Notes: generated from the letters alone by a model not told the origin. Shown: positions 9,895 through 21,771, numbered from the stretch's first letter. The stretch is 64,000 bases of DNA from Doryteuthis pealeii (GCA_023376005.1 CM042181.1:24268077-24332076), one strand, 5' to 3'. Numbers and translations are program-made.

Positions 9895-10096
9895 TTCATA
9901 GTCTATATAACAAGAAGAGGTCTTGTGAATCTTATGATCTTATCGTTTATAGAAATCAACATGGTTTCGTGAATGGTAAACACTATCTAATATTTTATAA
10001 AGTATTGTTATAATAAACGAATAGGGATTAATGTGGATGTTATATATTTGAATGTTTACAAGGCATTTCATACGGTATCTCATTATCGTTTGGTAG
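9895..10096 (+). pseudogene. LINE RT fragment (HGF and KAF boxes)
   Basis: Plus strand reads RNQHGFVNGKHYLIFYKVLL (consensus ..QHGFRKGRSCLTNLL) and, after stops, GINVDVIYLNVYKAFHTVSH (consensus VDVIYLDFSKAFDTVSH). It is the RT segment directly upstream of the piece seen on the opposite strand at 9640-9780, so the element has been rearranged by an inversion or by two insertions. The D of KAFD is changed to H, as at 9-45, so the two copies share an ancestor that was already inactive or a mutated lineage. Confidence 0.78.
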
Positions 10097-10224
10097 TTAT
10101 CTAATATTTTGGAAAGTATTGTTATAATAAATGAATATTTGATGGAAGGGATTTGATAGTTCTATTAAATCCCTTCCATCAAATATTCATTTATTATAAA
10201 AATACTTTCCAAAATATTAGATAA
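10097..10224. repeat. Near-perfect palindrome, 58-bp arms
   Basis: 10097-10154 is the reverse complement of 10167-10224 with one mismatch, around a 12-base spacer (10155-10166). The left arm repeats 9985-10035 of the LINE fragment beside it, so the palindrome arose from inverted duplication of LINE sequence. The inverted homology resumes further out: the HGF-box bases near 9955-9980 are mirrored at 10225-10250. Confidence 0.97.
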
Positions 10225-10340
10225 TGTTGATTAACCATTCACGAAACCATGTTGATTTCTATAAACGAGCCTCTAAAACGACAAATTCTATTGATATAAT
10301 CTTTGCCATAAAGATTCATAAGATATTTATATACTTGTTA
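10225..10340 (-). pseudogene. Inverted copy of the adjacent LINE fragment
   Basis: Minus-strand ATAGAAATCAACATGGTTTC duplicates the plus-strand sequence near 9950, then diverges. Together with 9895-10096 it makes a large hairpin-forming block. Confidence 0.75.
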
Positions 10341-10364
10341 TATAGACAATGAAAGGGAGAAGCC

Positions 10365-10580
10365 ACGTGATGTAGTGTCTAACGTGTGGGGCTGAGACAT
10401 TGTAGTAAGATAGTTTGAATTCCAGTCGTGCTATTACATTCTCTTTTAGATGAATTCCTTTGAGAAAGGTATGAATCACCTCATTCCCTCAGTTATGGGT
10501 TAAATAGTACCACTACCGTTCTTCTACAATGATGGCTTTGGCGTTAAATAACCCATGAAGATTGATATGCCATAAAAAAG
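10365..10580 (+). mobile_element. SINE family B with GATATGCC tail
   Basis: Contains a degraded tRNA-like B box (GTTTGAATTCCAGTC), the family-B body (GAGAAAGGTATGAATCACCT, then TTCCCTCAGTTATGGG and TTAAATAG) and the tail GGCGTTAAATAACCCATGAA then GATTGATATGCCATAA. It links the family-B body to the tail type found nested at 51893-52034. Confidence 0.65.
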
Positions 10581-11076
10581 ATTGTAAGATTGACAACGAA
10601 GATCATTCAAAGTGAATGATCTCAAATAAAAACATTCAGTACAAAACAAAAGAAATAATTTTACAGACGTTTGTCTATTTATTCTTCGTATAAATGGCAA
10701 AAGCACATATTGCAATAGAATGTTTGTAACAAACGTGTGCGAAGGTACCAAATACTTGGGTATGAATATGTACTTTTCAAGTCTTTTCGACAATCCTCAA
10801 ATGTGTATAATAAAATTAATTTTATCGTCAATACCTTTGTGCCATCAGTAAGAAGAAAGTTCTTAAAAACTTGTATTTAAAAATGTATTTTAAACTGCGT
10901 AGCTTAATATCTACAATTAATAAGAAAGTTTTAGGCAAAAACACCTTGATCTTAAATTTCTACAAAAAAATAATTATTGGATTTTAATAAAAGTTTTAGT
11001 TCGCATCTAATAAAGGACGAATTTTTTTTACGGAAGTTTCCATTTCAAATTTTGAAATGTTTTCTTTGTTTCTTTC

Positions 11077-11107
<31 letters not shown>

Positions 11108-12080
11108 TCATCTTAAATTAATTTTCAGGGTTAACCTTTTGTGATTCGCAGATTTTCGACAGAATTTACTTAGATAAGTAAATTTGAGGAAAATCTAAAC
11201 ACAAAGATAATTCTCAGAGCAGAGGAATCTGAAACTTCTGGAATCCCCCCACCAATACTCGTTTGGTTCGTGTTATATTAAAAGAAATATATCAAAGTAC
11301 ATATTTTAAGTGTGCTGATATATTTTACGTTGTATGTTGAGTATCCCTACGTTGTAACTTTGGTGACTTGCACCGGTCAGTTTTTGTCCTTTGTCCATAC
11401 ACGGATGCGTGGACGCCTTCCTTAAAGGCAATATTGAGTGCAACCTTATTAGTAAGCAATACATTTTAATGTGACCTGGTGTAAGACCTTAGTTTTATGG
11501 TGGGGGGACTAATATAAACACAGGAACAAAGAGAAGTAAGCAATTTGTTTACCTCGTGAGCTAACAATTGAAGATGAATGGATAAAAAGAAATGTAAAAA
11601 GAAAAGAGAAATAAAAAAGAAAACACAAAAAAAATGAAAGAGAGAAATACAAAGCATTCGGGGAGGGTGGTGGAATAAGAGAAAAAGAAAGACAGAAAGG
11701 GAGGTGCACTTAGAAGTTGGATAATAATGTATCGACTTCCGGTTGCTTCAGACACGTGATCACTGCCAACACAGTCCCCAAGGTTACAATGTTGCTGGTT
11801 GCCCGGATGTGCCGGTGTTATGACGTCATTGATTGTACACTGTTTATCTGTTTACATGGACCGAAAAAATGTCATTTTGCACTTGATACAACCATCGTCT
11901 CTGGCTATATTTTAACCCCCTCACACACACACATACAGCATTATTGTTGACATAATGCATACGCATACACAAATGTTCACTTACATTTACACCGTGTACA
12001 TTTGCATACCTATATAGAAATATTCGTATTTCTTGTTGACCCTAAAAAATCTAATAAAATAAAGACTTAGCCTATAGGGC
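10581..12080. other. AT-rich stretch with small signals
   Basis: Holds a small hairpin (GATCATTCA/TGAATGATC near 10603), an AT microsatellite at 11081-11107, and a less AT-rich patch at 11725-11870 with E-box CACGTG (11754) and CRE octamer TGACGTCA (11821-11828). The ORFs near 11466-11755 come from a purine-rich tract and are not credible genes. No gene seen. Confidence 0.35.
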
Positions 12081-12084
12081 AGAA

Positions 12085-12440
12085 GTTCCTGTGTAAGACA
12101 TAAAGCTGAGACTCCAGTTCTGAAGTTTTCGGAAGTGTGTAGTCACCCCTTTGTTGTCTACTTTGACCCGGAGTAAGAGTATCGGTTAGGGTCCCATTAT
12201 TGGTCAAATAGATCTGTTTGAAAACTTATTAGATAGGAATACTTGAAACCATATAACTGTACAAATAGCATTAAGTATAGCTTCTTGAATTTATTAGTAT
12301 TTATTTCTAAATCATTATTATTATTATTATTGGTTACTTCAAATCATTGAATTACTGGCAAAAATTGACAACAGCTTTAGATAATCCAACAGGAGTTGAT
12401 ATGTCGTAAAATCAGCCAACCAAGCCGAAATATTGAAACA
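12085..12440 (+). repeat. Interspersed repeat family F, copy 1
   Basis: Shares an ordered set of blocks with 45960-46330: TTCTGAAGT, GGAAGTGTGTAGTCA / GGGAGTGTATGGTCA, TTTGTTG, CCCATTATTGGTCAAATAGAT / CCCATCAATGGATCAAATAG, and a tail GTTGATATGTCGTAAAAT..G.CCAACCAAGC. The tail is of the type that also ends SINE copies at 10545 and 51985. Likely a SINE-like family whose tRNA-type head is not recognisable here. Confidence 0.6.
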
Positions 12441-13924
12441 CACAGGACTAAAATGCATTATCTTTAACAATAGATTAGCGCATCCGTGAAACAAGAGCAT
12501 TGATGATTTAGGTAAAGAATTTAATGGTTATTCTTATTTTCATATTTTATATATGGAGTAATAAGAAAGTAACAAGTAGCAAAATACGCCCATTGTTAAG
12601 GTTAATGTAATGTTTGCAGTTCCGTCCTAGCTGAATTTGATTGGTTTATAATTATAAACCTCTTTCATCAGACTAAAATTAGTTGTTTTGAACTTTGTTA
12701 GATTATTTAAAGGTTTCTAATTTTCACATTATTATTTTCTGATGTAAGCGGTAAAAGTTTGTAAGATTCAATAATGAATAATGAAAGCAAAAATATTTCC
12801 ATTCTGAACGAAGCTCGAGAGATTGTCCATGCTCTTGGCTTGTCATTTCTCGTGACCGTTAAGATTTGGTGCTTCAGTATCGAGAAAAACTTAGCTCCAA
12901 TCAACCAACAGCGAAAATAAGTTTGTTACAAAACTATTATAATTCTAGTGTATAATATATAACCTTAGAATTTAAGGATTTTTAAACCTTTTAGTCAATT
13001 TTAACTCCTATTTAATTTTTGCTGAAGCTATTTTTATTAAATCTATTATTCTATAGATTCATTTTCTGATTCTTTTGTAATGAAAGGTTATATTTGTTTT
13101 ATATTCCACGTTATCTATGGAATAGCATCTTATCCCACTTTTGACATTCTTCAAAATGTTTTATTGTCTATGTAAAAAAAACATTTTCAATATATGGTTT
13201 GTGGTTCCTGTGTCACAGTGCCTATATAGGATCTATATCCTATCAATATCCCACGATTCGACATGAGACCAGATGGTAGAAGACAGTTTTGACATGTTTC
13301 ATTAGAATTAATTCATTACCAAAAAAATAATTCTGATTACATTAAACCACCAGCGAGACATGTTAATCTGATTTAGCAAACTGTATTCTTTTTCACCAAG
13401 AAAGACTTGATCAGATGATTTCATGCATGGTGTCGAGATCGGAGCATGATTACCACTAAACTCTAAGTGTCCCAACATCATCTTGTGATCCTTGTTTTCC
13501 AGAACATTGTGGGAACGTCAGATAAAAATGCAACCACGATATTTGTTTCTTGCATTCTCAATTGACCAACCGACCTAAATATATTATTAAAATGCTTCTT
13601 TAAGTAACCTTAAACTAACAAAAACACCACATCAAAACGAAATTTTTATTAGAGCAATGCACTTAAAATGTTCATAGAGAATAAAACAATTCCCAGTCCA
13701 ATTTGCAACTGAATCATATTTATGCGGGGTCTGTATTCGATTTTTTTAAAAAATTCATCCATATTCTCGATAACTAGAAAATGCTAATAGAACCTGTCAC
13801 TCCTCCAGAAATAGAAGCATCAATATCATCATGGACTACTGTTACAACGAGTACCCAACGAGTTTATGGATCGTCTAGTATTCATTAACATTTTTTCCAT
13901 TCCTTCTCTCTGACAAGAGATCTT
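12441..13924. other. AT-rich, no gene recognised
   Basis: Only a short block (AATTCCCAGTCCAATTTGCA at 13690) is repeated elsewhere in the window (58868). The minus-strand ORF at 12707-12904 has no recognisable motif. Confidence 0.4.
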
Positions 13925-14030
13925 GTGTGGTGCAATAGTTAGCTAGCTAGATTAGTAGCCCATTATTAGCAAGTTCGATTCTCACTGGGTGTTCCATACT
14001 TCTAATCTCGCGCTAAATAAAGTTTAGTAA
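13925..14030 (+). mobile_element. tRNA-like SINE, family C
   Basis: TTGTGTGGTGCAATAGTTAG (A-box-like) followed by AGCAAGTTCGATTCTCACTG (B-box-like, GTTCGATTC), then GTTCCATACTTCTAATCT.GCGC. Matches 51022-51155 and the fragments near 23 kb and 63.8 kb. Confidence 0.7.
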
Positions 14031-14726
14031 ATTATCACTCTTACAGTTAAAGTAATATTGCGATTGTACAAAGTATTGTAAAAGTTTCGATATTTCTCGG
14101 GTCTCGTATCATCTAGTACAAAAGAAAATTGTAGCAGTATAACCCGGTGTCTGGAGTGTTAGCCATACCAACAACGTAGATTTGTCGTCCAACCCAAATT
14201 GTTAATGACCTTTGCTTTTCAAACACACAAATAGGAACAACCTGTACTTGGAAGAGTTAACAACCAGTCCATGTTAGCTTAGTGTCATGAGGAAACTGGA
14301 TTTTAACCCCTTTCCACCCAGAATTAGATATGTATTTATATCCATGGAATCTACAACAGACACGGGGGACACAAATAAGATCACTGGATAGAGCAATGTA
14401 TTGATCAAATATGCACTTAATTACTGACAAATACATTTTTAATGTTTACAAAATCTAAAGTTTAAACTTTTCTAAAGCTAAAGAATTCACTATTCTAAAT
14501 TCTGACTCCTAACTCTTTCATTGGGAATAAGTGCTCAACTATCTTGTCGATTCAGTACTTTTAGGTAACTAAAACAATTTGGTAATAAAAGGTTTACTAA
14601 GCGATGTGACCTTGATGTGGTCCAAGTCTATAACAAGAAAATGAGTTGCACTATTCATTCAAAATTGAATAGACTGTTTGATTTTGAAATCATAGATTTA
14701 AATACTGACCATTGGTAGGAAATAAT
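14031..14726. other. AT-rich, no gene recognised
   Basis: No coding or repeat signal identified. Confidence 0.4.
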
Positions 14727-15247
14727 CTTTTGCAATATTTTGGTAACGTGAGTTACAATTTGGCAGTGCTTTTGCCGATGTTATAAAGGTAACGAACCAC
14801 ACTGGACTGAGATGCTGAGCTCACACGATATTCCCTAAGTTCCCAAGTGCTACATGGAATTTGCATCTATAGCTTTGAGCACAGCCTCGGAATCCATGGT
14901 TTTAGGTTTACCTGATTTTGTATGATCATCGAGATTCTTGCAACCCGATCGAAATAGCTTGAACCATCTGATTATTGGACTGTGATAAACTGCACCCTCT
15001 CCTTTCATACAACAAATGTTTTTTGGTTGCTTACGTAGCGTGATCGACCAATTCAATCTCGTAAAACATAATTAGATTACGTTGCAAGTTCATTGCGTTC
15101 AAATCACACAGTGGAGCAATGCACAACATGTCAGCACACCAACTACCACAATACTACCTACCACAGCTTGAAATGCTTCGGTCACGTGATATGCGGGCTG
15201 TAAACTAGCACGTACCAAACTATTGCAAAAGTTTTGATTCATCCTAG
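14727..15247 (-). mobile_element. Truncated mariner transposon
   Basis: The right boundary is a mariner-type inverted-repeat end: on the minus strand ACTAGGATGAATCAAAACTT, preceded by TA at the target site. It is followed by a leader and the transposase N-terminus (15056 downwards). Homology stops abruptly near 14727, inside the transposase after ILQK, so the C-terminal catalytic half (DDD region) and the other terminal repeat are missing. A full mariner is about 1.3 kb; this is about 0.5 kb. It cannot move by itself. Confidence 0.88.
14735..15056 (-). pseudogene. Mariner transposase, N-terminal fragment
   Basis: The DNA-binding part of a mariner (SETMAR-type) transposase: PIIRWFKLFRSGCKNLDDHT then KSGKPKTMDSEAVLKAIDAN, matching the family pattern ...V..W...F.SG...L.D..RSGRP......... 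After the in-frame stop near 14850 the protein resumes with a frame change as CELSISQSSVVRYLYNIGKS, the second helix-turn-helix (consensus ELGISQSSV.RHLH.LGKS), and HVTKILQK-like text at the truncation point. Stops and frameshifts make it a pseudogene. Start ATG at 15056 fits the usual mariner start region (MNWSITLRKQPKNICCMKGE). Confidence 0.88.
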
Positions 15248-15248
15248 T

Positions 15249-15600
15249 ATTATAAGAATTTGAATTATTTTGAAAATTGAAATAGAATTTTTAAAACCTA
15301 CAAACCTTTGAATAAATTTTATAAGTTGATATAAAACAATATAAATAAAGAATGTTCTAAGTTAAAAACAAAAATTAAAACGTTTGTACGGTCTACAAAT
15401 GCCCCTCCCCATTCATTTAAAAAATGTTCAACAAAAGTTTGCCCTGAAAATAACGTCTAAATCTTTCAAATCTCAAATTCTTTTCAATTCAAATTTTTTT
15501 AAAAAAGGTGGATCAAATGAAAAAGGGTTCAATTTAATATCGTACAATAAATCTTATTTTTCAACCAATAAAATTCGTTCGTACTTAAAACAATCTTAAA
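15249..15600. other. Very AT-rich, nothing recognised
   Basis: The ORF at 15384-15599 is Lys/Asn/Phe/Ser-rich as expected for chance frames in AT-rich DNA. Confidence 0.45.
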
Positions 15601-15668
15601 ATCCTCGGGGATCAGTACTGGGACCTTTGTTTTTTATTATTCATAAATGATTTACCTAATGGCATGAA
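15601..15668 (+). pseudogene. LINE RT scrap (GSVLGP box)
   Basis: Reads GSVLGPLFFII then INDLPNG after a one-base slip, the QGSVLGPLLF...INDLP block of CR1-like LINEs. Confidence 0.72.
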
Positions 15669-16435
15669 ATAAAAGAAAATAGAACTATTTGATAGAGAGT
15701 ACAATTTTTAAGATAAATTTTAATGATTTCAGAAAAAAGATTTAATTTAAGAGGGCATTTTTGAGAACTATTGGATGAATTACTGGACAAAAGTTGATGC
15801 GTAGAGAGATATTATATTAACAGTGTATATGTATACGCCTCTATATTTATACCCGGGTGGTTCACTGTAGAAACAAAAAAGGGGATTTTCTACTGGTCAC
15901 GTGAAAAGTGTTTCTAAAGTGAAGAATGGGCAGTAAGCAAGGTAAGTAATTTGAGTGAAAGCAATATGTACAGTTTTGTAATCCATACAGTTTTATTGTG
16001 CAATCAAGCAGATTTCGTTCATAATCATAAATGCCCATACCACGAACAAGACTATAGTCTGAAATATTTCTCACACAAGGTAGATGCCTAAATCTTTGCC
16101 CTGTACAATGTTGATACCATTGAAATACTGAAATAGTGGTAATCGCTCGTAGCAAAATGTGAGTAATGAAGGTTGTGATGGGGCGAAAATCTTCATCTAA
16201 TTCTATAACCGTGTTTCAGATCAATTTTGCTGAATATCGTAGCCGCCATTTTATTCTTCAAGAGATTCATCAGGAATAAACATTGGGTAATGATTACGTT
16301 TGGCGAAACTGTTAGCCTTGGTGCGTGTCAATAATAACATTGAGAAATTTCAATTCCATCTCATGATCCAATTTATGAGTAACCAATCAACAAATTGTAT
16401 GGGAAGAATGAATACAAATTATGTGTCCAATACAC
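15669..16435. other. No gene recognised
   Basis: A 97-codon minus-strand ORF (15862-16155) shows no domain that I recognise, though it is Cys/His-bearing and longer than most chance frames here. Treated as unassigned. Confidence 0.35.
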
Positions 16436-16439
16436 ACAT

Positions 16440-16541
16440 ACAAAAGTTCAATCCTCGCTGGATGCCCATACTTGCCAAGTTGTGTCACACCCTATTCCTG
16501 GTGAATGGGTTAGGCAAATACCTATATATATATATATATAG
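16440..16541 (+). mobile_element. SINE family C, 3' part with (TA)n tail
   Basis: TTCAATCCTCGCTGGATGCC, then TTGTGTCACACCCTATTCC and GGTTAGGCAAATACCTATAT parallels the 3' half of the copy at 51022-51192 (TTGTGTCCCATTCTAACC, GTTGGACAAATACCTAATAA). Here the tail is (TA)n; there it is (AAT)n. Confidence 0.65.
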
Positions 16542-17030
16542 TGTATGGAACCAATAAACCTCAAACCAGTCTCACAATTCAGAGAACTCCAGGAATGAGC
16601 AGTGAATACACTATACTATAGAACAGGGGATATTTATGAAAAGGGATTGAGTACAGAGATGAATAAAATATAGGAACCTATAATTAAAATGGCTAGATCA
16701 GATAAAAAAAACTCAAGTCAAGGTAAAAAAAATCATATATAAGTATAAAGGTAAATATTTTAGATAAAACAAAACATTAGGTTTAGTGGATATAGGCGTT
16801 AATACAGTTATAAGTGCTATATCAGAGAGAAGATATCTCTTATGATTTCACAATTCTTACTCACAAAAAATACACCTCGCTAGCAAAACATTAAAACTCA
16901 AGTCGGAGGCAACAAGCGGAAGTGAACTCAATGGTACCCTATCACGAAGTGACCAATTCGACGCAGTTCTGCGCATAGGCTCGGATTGAGTTACGCTTGA
17001 AAGGAATTCCAAAACAACAAAAAATAATAT
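16542..17030. other. No gene recognised
   Basis: AT-rich; GC content rises after about 16880 into the LTR-like patch. Confidence 0.4.
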
Positions 17031-17580
17031 TGTAAGGAATCCGGATTTTCAGCCAATAAAAAACTCTCCCGCTAAAAAACCCAAAGACATTCTGGAGCCT
17101 ACATCGTAGCATATAAGTTCGGGTATTTTGAGAATCGCCAGTTGACGTACGGCCTCGACGCCGAGAACATCACCGGACAGACAGGATCAAAAGGCCGCTA
17201 TTTTCCCCTACCACGTCGCGCCCGCACCTACCCCGACACTTACTTCAACTCATCACCACGGCCGGCCGATACCCTTACCTTCCCTGACCATCACTATTCC
17301 ACTGGGTCATTCCTGACTTGGTCCCTATACCAAGTGACCGTATCAACTCACAACTTCTACTACCTCACGCCTCGCAAAGGCCAAGAGAGATTCCTGACGT
17401 ATTATCATACGATACCAACACCTCACGACCCCACGGCCATTCCTGACTTACGATCCCTCAGCCACTCCAGAGAACTATTACTATTATCTACGGCGACAAC
17501 AACAACGTTTTCACACTCGTTATTTTAATAAACGATTTTTATCCAATTCATCTTGTCCATTATTCTTCTTTGCAAACCAT
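17031..17580 (+). mobile_element. GC-richer LTR-like patch
   Basis: Starts TGTAAGGAATCCGG, contains a CCAATAAAA, a TATA-like CATATAAG at 17109, a GC-rich transcribed-looking stretch including a 128-codon ORF (17142-17528) that is Pro/Thr/Ser/His-rich without a known domain, and AATAAA at 17528. The order promoter, leader, poly(A) signal fits an LTR of roughly 550 bp, and the base composition contrasts sharply with its surroundings. No target duplication or second LTR was found. A short host exon with promoter is the alternative. Confidence 0.35.
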
Positions 17581-17629
17581 ACGCTTTTACGGATATCTTA
17601 AGATATATCATAAGTGATAGTTATCTCTA

Positions 17630-17865
17630 GGCCGCTGGTTCAATCCTGGTCAAAGGCCACAGTAACATAGAATAATTAACACAGCTTAACACTTGTACCC
17701 AGTCATGGTTAACGGAATGAGAACATACTACCCCCGTGGATTGAAGGCTCTCGATTGCAAGAAGATTCCCGAATCCGACAAGAAATATCTGAAGAAGACC
17801 GGAGGTCATATCGGTCGAAACATTGTGCAGATAAAGATGAGAACAATAGTTCGAATAATCCAAAT
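17630..17865 (+). mobile_element. Repeat family E (tRNA-like head, GAAACATT tail), copy 1
   Basis: A B-box-like CTGGTTCAATCCTGG begins the copy; it ends with CTGAAGA, a hairpin (GACCG...CGGTC), GAAACATTGTGCAGATAAAGATGAGAAC-type tail. The copies at 23835-24070 and 24695-25245 share both head and tail. The open frame at 17693-17881 lies across this repeat and is not a separate gene. Confidence 0.6.
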
Positions 17866-18269
17866 AATACAATGGAATTGAGGTTTACAACTTTACAAAC
17901 AATTTCGAAAGTATCTTTTCTAAATCAAAGTATTGCAAAACATAAAACGAAAACCATAGATTTGTTAAAATTTTCTTTGCTATTTCAATGTTTCACTCAA
18001 AGTATATTAATTCCAGAATAACAGCGAAATCAATAAGAGAAATCTTCAAAAGGGACAGCGGAATAAAAACAATCTTTTCTCGTGAAGAAAAAGAAAGATT
18101 AAAAGTTCCCATTGTTCTTCCACATTCCAAATGCCAATCGTTGCACCCGGATGTAGTGAGACTAATATATTTTTATAGTAACAACGTTTGGAATTTCTTA
18201 ATTTGTTGAGAATTATAAACTGAATACTTTATTCAAGTCATAGGAGTATACTATTTTCATTTTCTTATC

Positions 18270-18350
18270 TGTGGATTGAATAAAAGGTTCGGTTCGAAAT
18301 TTCCAGAACCTGAGAAAAACCGGTTATACAAAAACCGAAACGTTATAACT
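18270..18350 (+). repeat. Repeat family E, 3' fragment
   Basis: AACCTGAGAAAAACCGGTT...AACCGAAACGTTATAAC: same motif order as the other tails, with stem GGTT/AACC. Confidence 0.5.
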
Positions 18351-18359
18351 ATATCAATA

Positions 18360-20188
18360 TATATGTGCATATTATGTTTTATTTTATACATATGACAAGA
18401 AAAATGCAGCTGTGTTTCCAAAGATTTAGTAAGATGTCAGTGATGCTTTTTTCTGTTCCATTGAGACGTGTAATCCCCTTTGTTGGATTTCACAACTTTC
18501 TAGAAAATGGAAATAAGCCGAAGACACAAAATGTTAATTCACTGATGTTAAATTTAAATGAAATGAACGATAGTTGGTTAAATATCGTTCCCTCGTCTCG
18601 TATAGCTATGAAGATAATTCACGATGAAGTAATAAAACGGATATTTATTGCCTGAACAAACTTATTAGAAGAAAATACAAAATATGACAGAAAGATCGCA
18701 TGAGCTTCGGTTCATGCGTAACTTCCCACGTTAAAAAAATCTTGTGTCGCATCCTGATCTGGTGGGAGCTTAAGGTAAATACCAAACCTTACGAAGATCA
18801 TTACGCAAACCGTCTACATAATACCAAGTCTTAGCCCTTTGCTGTAAAGTACTTTATTGTTAGCCCGAACAATTATTTATATGTACTAGTATACCGAAAC
18901 ATTCTATGTTCCAGTATACAACATTAAGACAGATTGAGAAATTTAAATTTCTATTTTCAAACTATTTTTTCTTTATAAACTTATTCATTTGGAACAGGAA
19001 ATTAATTGAAAGAAAAAAATAATAATGAAACTAAAAAAATACATCTTAATTTTCTTTCACACAACTTTTCTTTAATAATCTTTCGAATTAGAAAATAATT
19101 GAAAAAAAAATTAATATAACATTTGAATAATCACGTGTCCTAAAATTTGGAATATATTTCATAACGTAAGTTTGTAAAAGTTCTCGTTGGCAAGTCTTTA
19201 TATTATCAGTTCATCTGTGTGGTTTCTAAACCATCAATTTTACATAATTCATTTGACTTCAGTGTGTCACATTTGGGTAAATAGAGAAACAAGTGAACTA
19301 TAAATCAAGAGGTTTCCGCTACATGATCTTCCAACTATATCTAAGCATCGAATTTATGTAATATGTATAATGTTAAATCTTTGTTTTTTCTACAACTAGA
19401 TTACATACGCATACATCCAATTACATATATACACACGCGTGCATTTAACTCTGAATATAAATATGCATATGATTGTAAGATTGTAATATTCACTCAAGTT
19501 TTTTTTTAATCTGCTTATGTATACATTATATGATACCGTAAATGGCTTTCATTAGTCATAACTGATAATAGATATGGCAGCCGTTTTTGCTTGGAAGGTA
19601 CTTTCGCTTGGAAAATATTGCTTTGGCATTGTTTACAGTGTGTTCTCTTCGATTTATCAAAACCTGATTATTTATTCCTAAGATTCCTTTGCTTGGTATA
19701 AATCCAGCAAGAATAGAGTACATTATCCTTGCGATTTGGTTTGCAGAATAAGCTTAAAAACAGTTACCAGTTTGGATGAGGAAAAACAAGTTCATGCCTT
19801 TTATCCATATATGACAGTGATGAAGTTTTAAACGAGGTTATCTTACGGTAAAAGTTGTTATCTGTTACATCGCACCCTCAACGTTAAAATTCCAGACGCA
19901 CCCAACATTGAATTAAGGTAAACTGAAAGTGAATATTCTCAAGTAGGTTGTAAGTTTGTTTTTAATACAAAAGATAAAGCTACAATCTAACCCAGATTTC
20001 TTTGTATTAAATACTAATTTTTACGAACCTGAACATGTAATCATTACAAATAATAAAAGTGTTGATGTAACACGTTGACTATGTATTGGTACACATATGT
20101 ACCACTATATATATTACTGATGTAAGTAGTGGTACATATATGTATAATTACAACTATTTCACTTACTTTTTTTAAAAACTATATTTGT
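18360..20188. other. AT-rich, no gene recognised
   Basis: The longest frame (18365-18655, 96 codons) has no recognisable domain. A small inverted repeat (GGTACACATATGTACC near 20090, and GTGGTACATATATG near 20133) is present. Confidence 0.4.
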
Positions 20189-20368
20189 TTATTTCCTATA
20201 ACTCCAATCTAAACAAAGGAGAACCACTCTTAACTGATAAATTATTTATTTATTTTCCCATTAAACTAACCCTAAACCAGTCTTCTTTTTTCCTAGTAGT
20301 TCAATAAATAAATAATTTTTCAGTCGCGAGTGGTTCCCCTTTATCTATGTTGGAGTTATAGGAAATAA
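20189..20368. mobile_element. 180-bp MITE with 19-bp perfect inverted ends
   Basis: The left end TTATTTCCTATAACTCCAA is exactly complementary to the right end, and inverted homology continues inward (GGAGAACCACTC...AAATTATTTATTTATT against its mirror) for about 65 bases. The centre TTTCCCATTAAACTAACC(C/A)TAAAC recurs inside the large element at 28480-28500, so that block is itself mobile. No ORF. Confidence 0.85.
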
Positions 20369-21710
20369 CCAATATTTATAATATATACGTTCATAATAAC
20401 ATAGCATACTTCAGAAAGAAGGTGGAAACGATGAAAAATTATGTTTTAACTAAAACTTTTATTCAAAAAAGTGATATAAAAATGAAACAAAAATAGGAAT
20501 CCATTCACAGCCAAATATCAAAATAATAAAGATTTGTATGCAAATAATTTTCTAATGACATTTCTATTGAGACAATGGAATCATTATTTACATGCTTTTT
20601 TGGCAAAGCATAGATAAGGTTGTCCTTCACATTGGTCACATAACTATGAATATTACTTCTTGCAAAGTTTTTCGTAGTATCCACGGCATCTTTTTCTTGT
20701 TTTACAAATCAAATTTTTGATAAAGTAAATTTGGCAATGTCAGTGAGAAGAAACTGCCATTTGAATAAATGTAGGCAACGTGTTAATTAAACAGATGAAC
20801 CGCGTGTGGTGGTAATGTCATAGATTACGAAACCGCCTTTTGCGCAGGCGTTGTAAGGTGTAACTGACTCTACTGACACAATGACCAAGAAGGTGTGGTG
20901 GCTGGTTTTATATTTTTAGATAGGTAAGTTAATAGGTTGGTGTGTAATGAGGTTATAAAGCACATGTCTATAAACACGTAGACAAGATACATTCAAATCT
21001 GAATTGACCTATCCATTAAATGTCACTGGAGATTCGTCCGTGTACATTACTTTAAAAAAGTCAATTTTAATTTCTTGGTCAAATATTGACGCCTTAAGAT
21101 ATTTCAAGAATCGGTTGCTTATGAGATGTTTTTACAGATCCTAATCCCAAAAATATTCTACGCCTTTTATCCTTCTGGATTCTCTCCTTTTCAGACTTCT
21201 GTCAAAAGTGGCGGTTTCGCTATAATTCGCTTTAGTTTATGTTCATTTATTTCCCTTTATATGAAGCTTGACTCGGAAGAGATGTCTCTGAAGTGTGAAG
21301 CACTTCTGAATATCGTGTTAACGTTCAATGGACAACAGATCTTTTGAACTTTTTCTGACGTGCCTCTGATATATAGAAGACAGATTAATGTATTAGGTTT
21401 CTGGTTATTGTCCTCGCCCATTTTATCTCTGCTTGTGGAAGATGATGTAATGCTTCCAGGATAGGTGGACGTTACGCTGAAGAGTATTTCTTATATCCAG
21501 TGACTGCGTGTGTAGAGGGGGATGCGCCGGCTATTTAATTTTTACAGCATCAATTTTTCAAATTTGAAATTTTTGAAGAGTGAAAATCTTTAAATACATA
21601 CTAAAATCAAATTTTAGTTTTCACTTTATAACTTTATATATATCTTGAGAGAAGTCCTTTGGAAAAAATTTCTTTCATTTATTTATTCATTTTTTTCATT
21701 AATTCTTAAC

Positions 21711-21714
<4 letters not shown>
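20369..21714. other. No gene recognised
   Basis: A 73-codon frame at 21126-21347 lacks any motif. GC is slightly higher at 20790-20900 without clear signals. Confidence 0.35.
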
Positions 21715-21766
<52 letters not shown>

Positions 21767-21771
21767 ATATA
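21715..21771. repeat. (AT)n microsatellite
   Basis: About 28 AT units, one slip near 21755. Confidence 0.95.

Noticed and set aside
6000..11828. CRE octamers TGACGTCA at 6000 and 11821 as regulatory sites
   Set aside because: About one or fewer is expected by chance at this base composition; there is no nearby promoter or gene.
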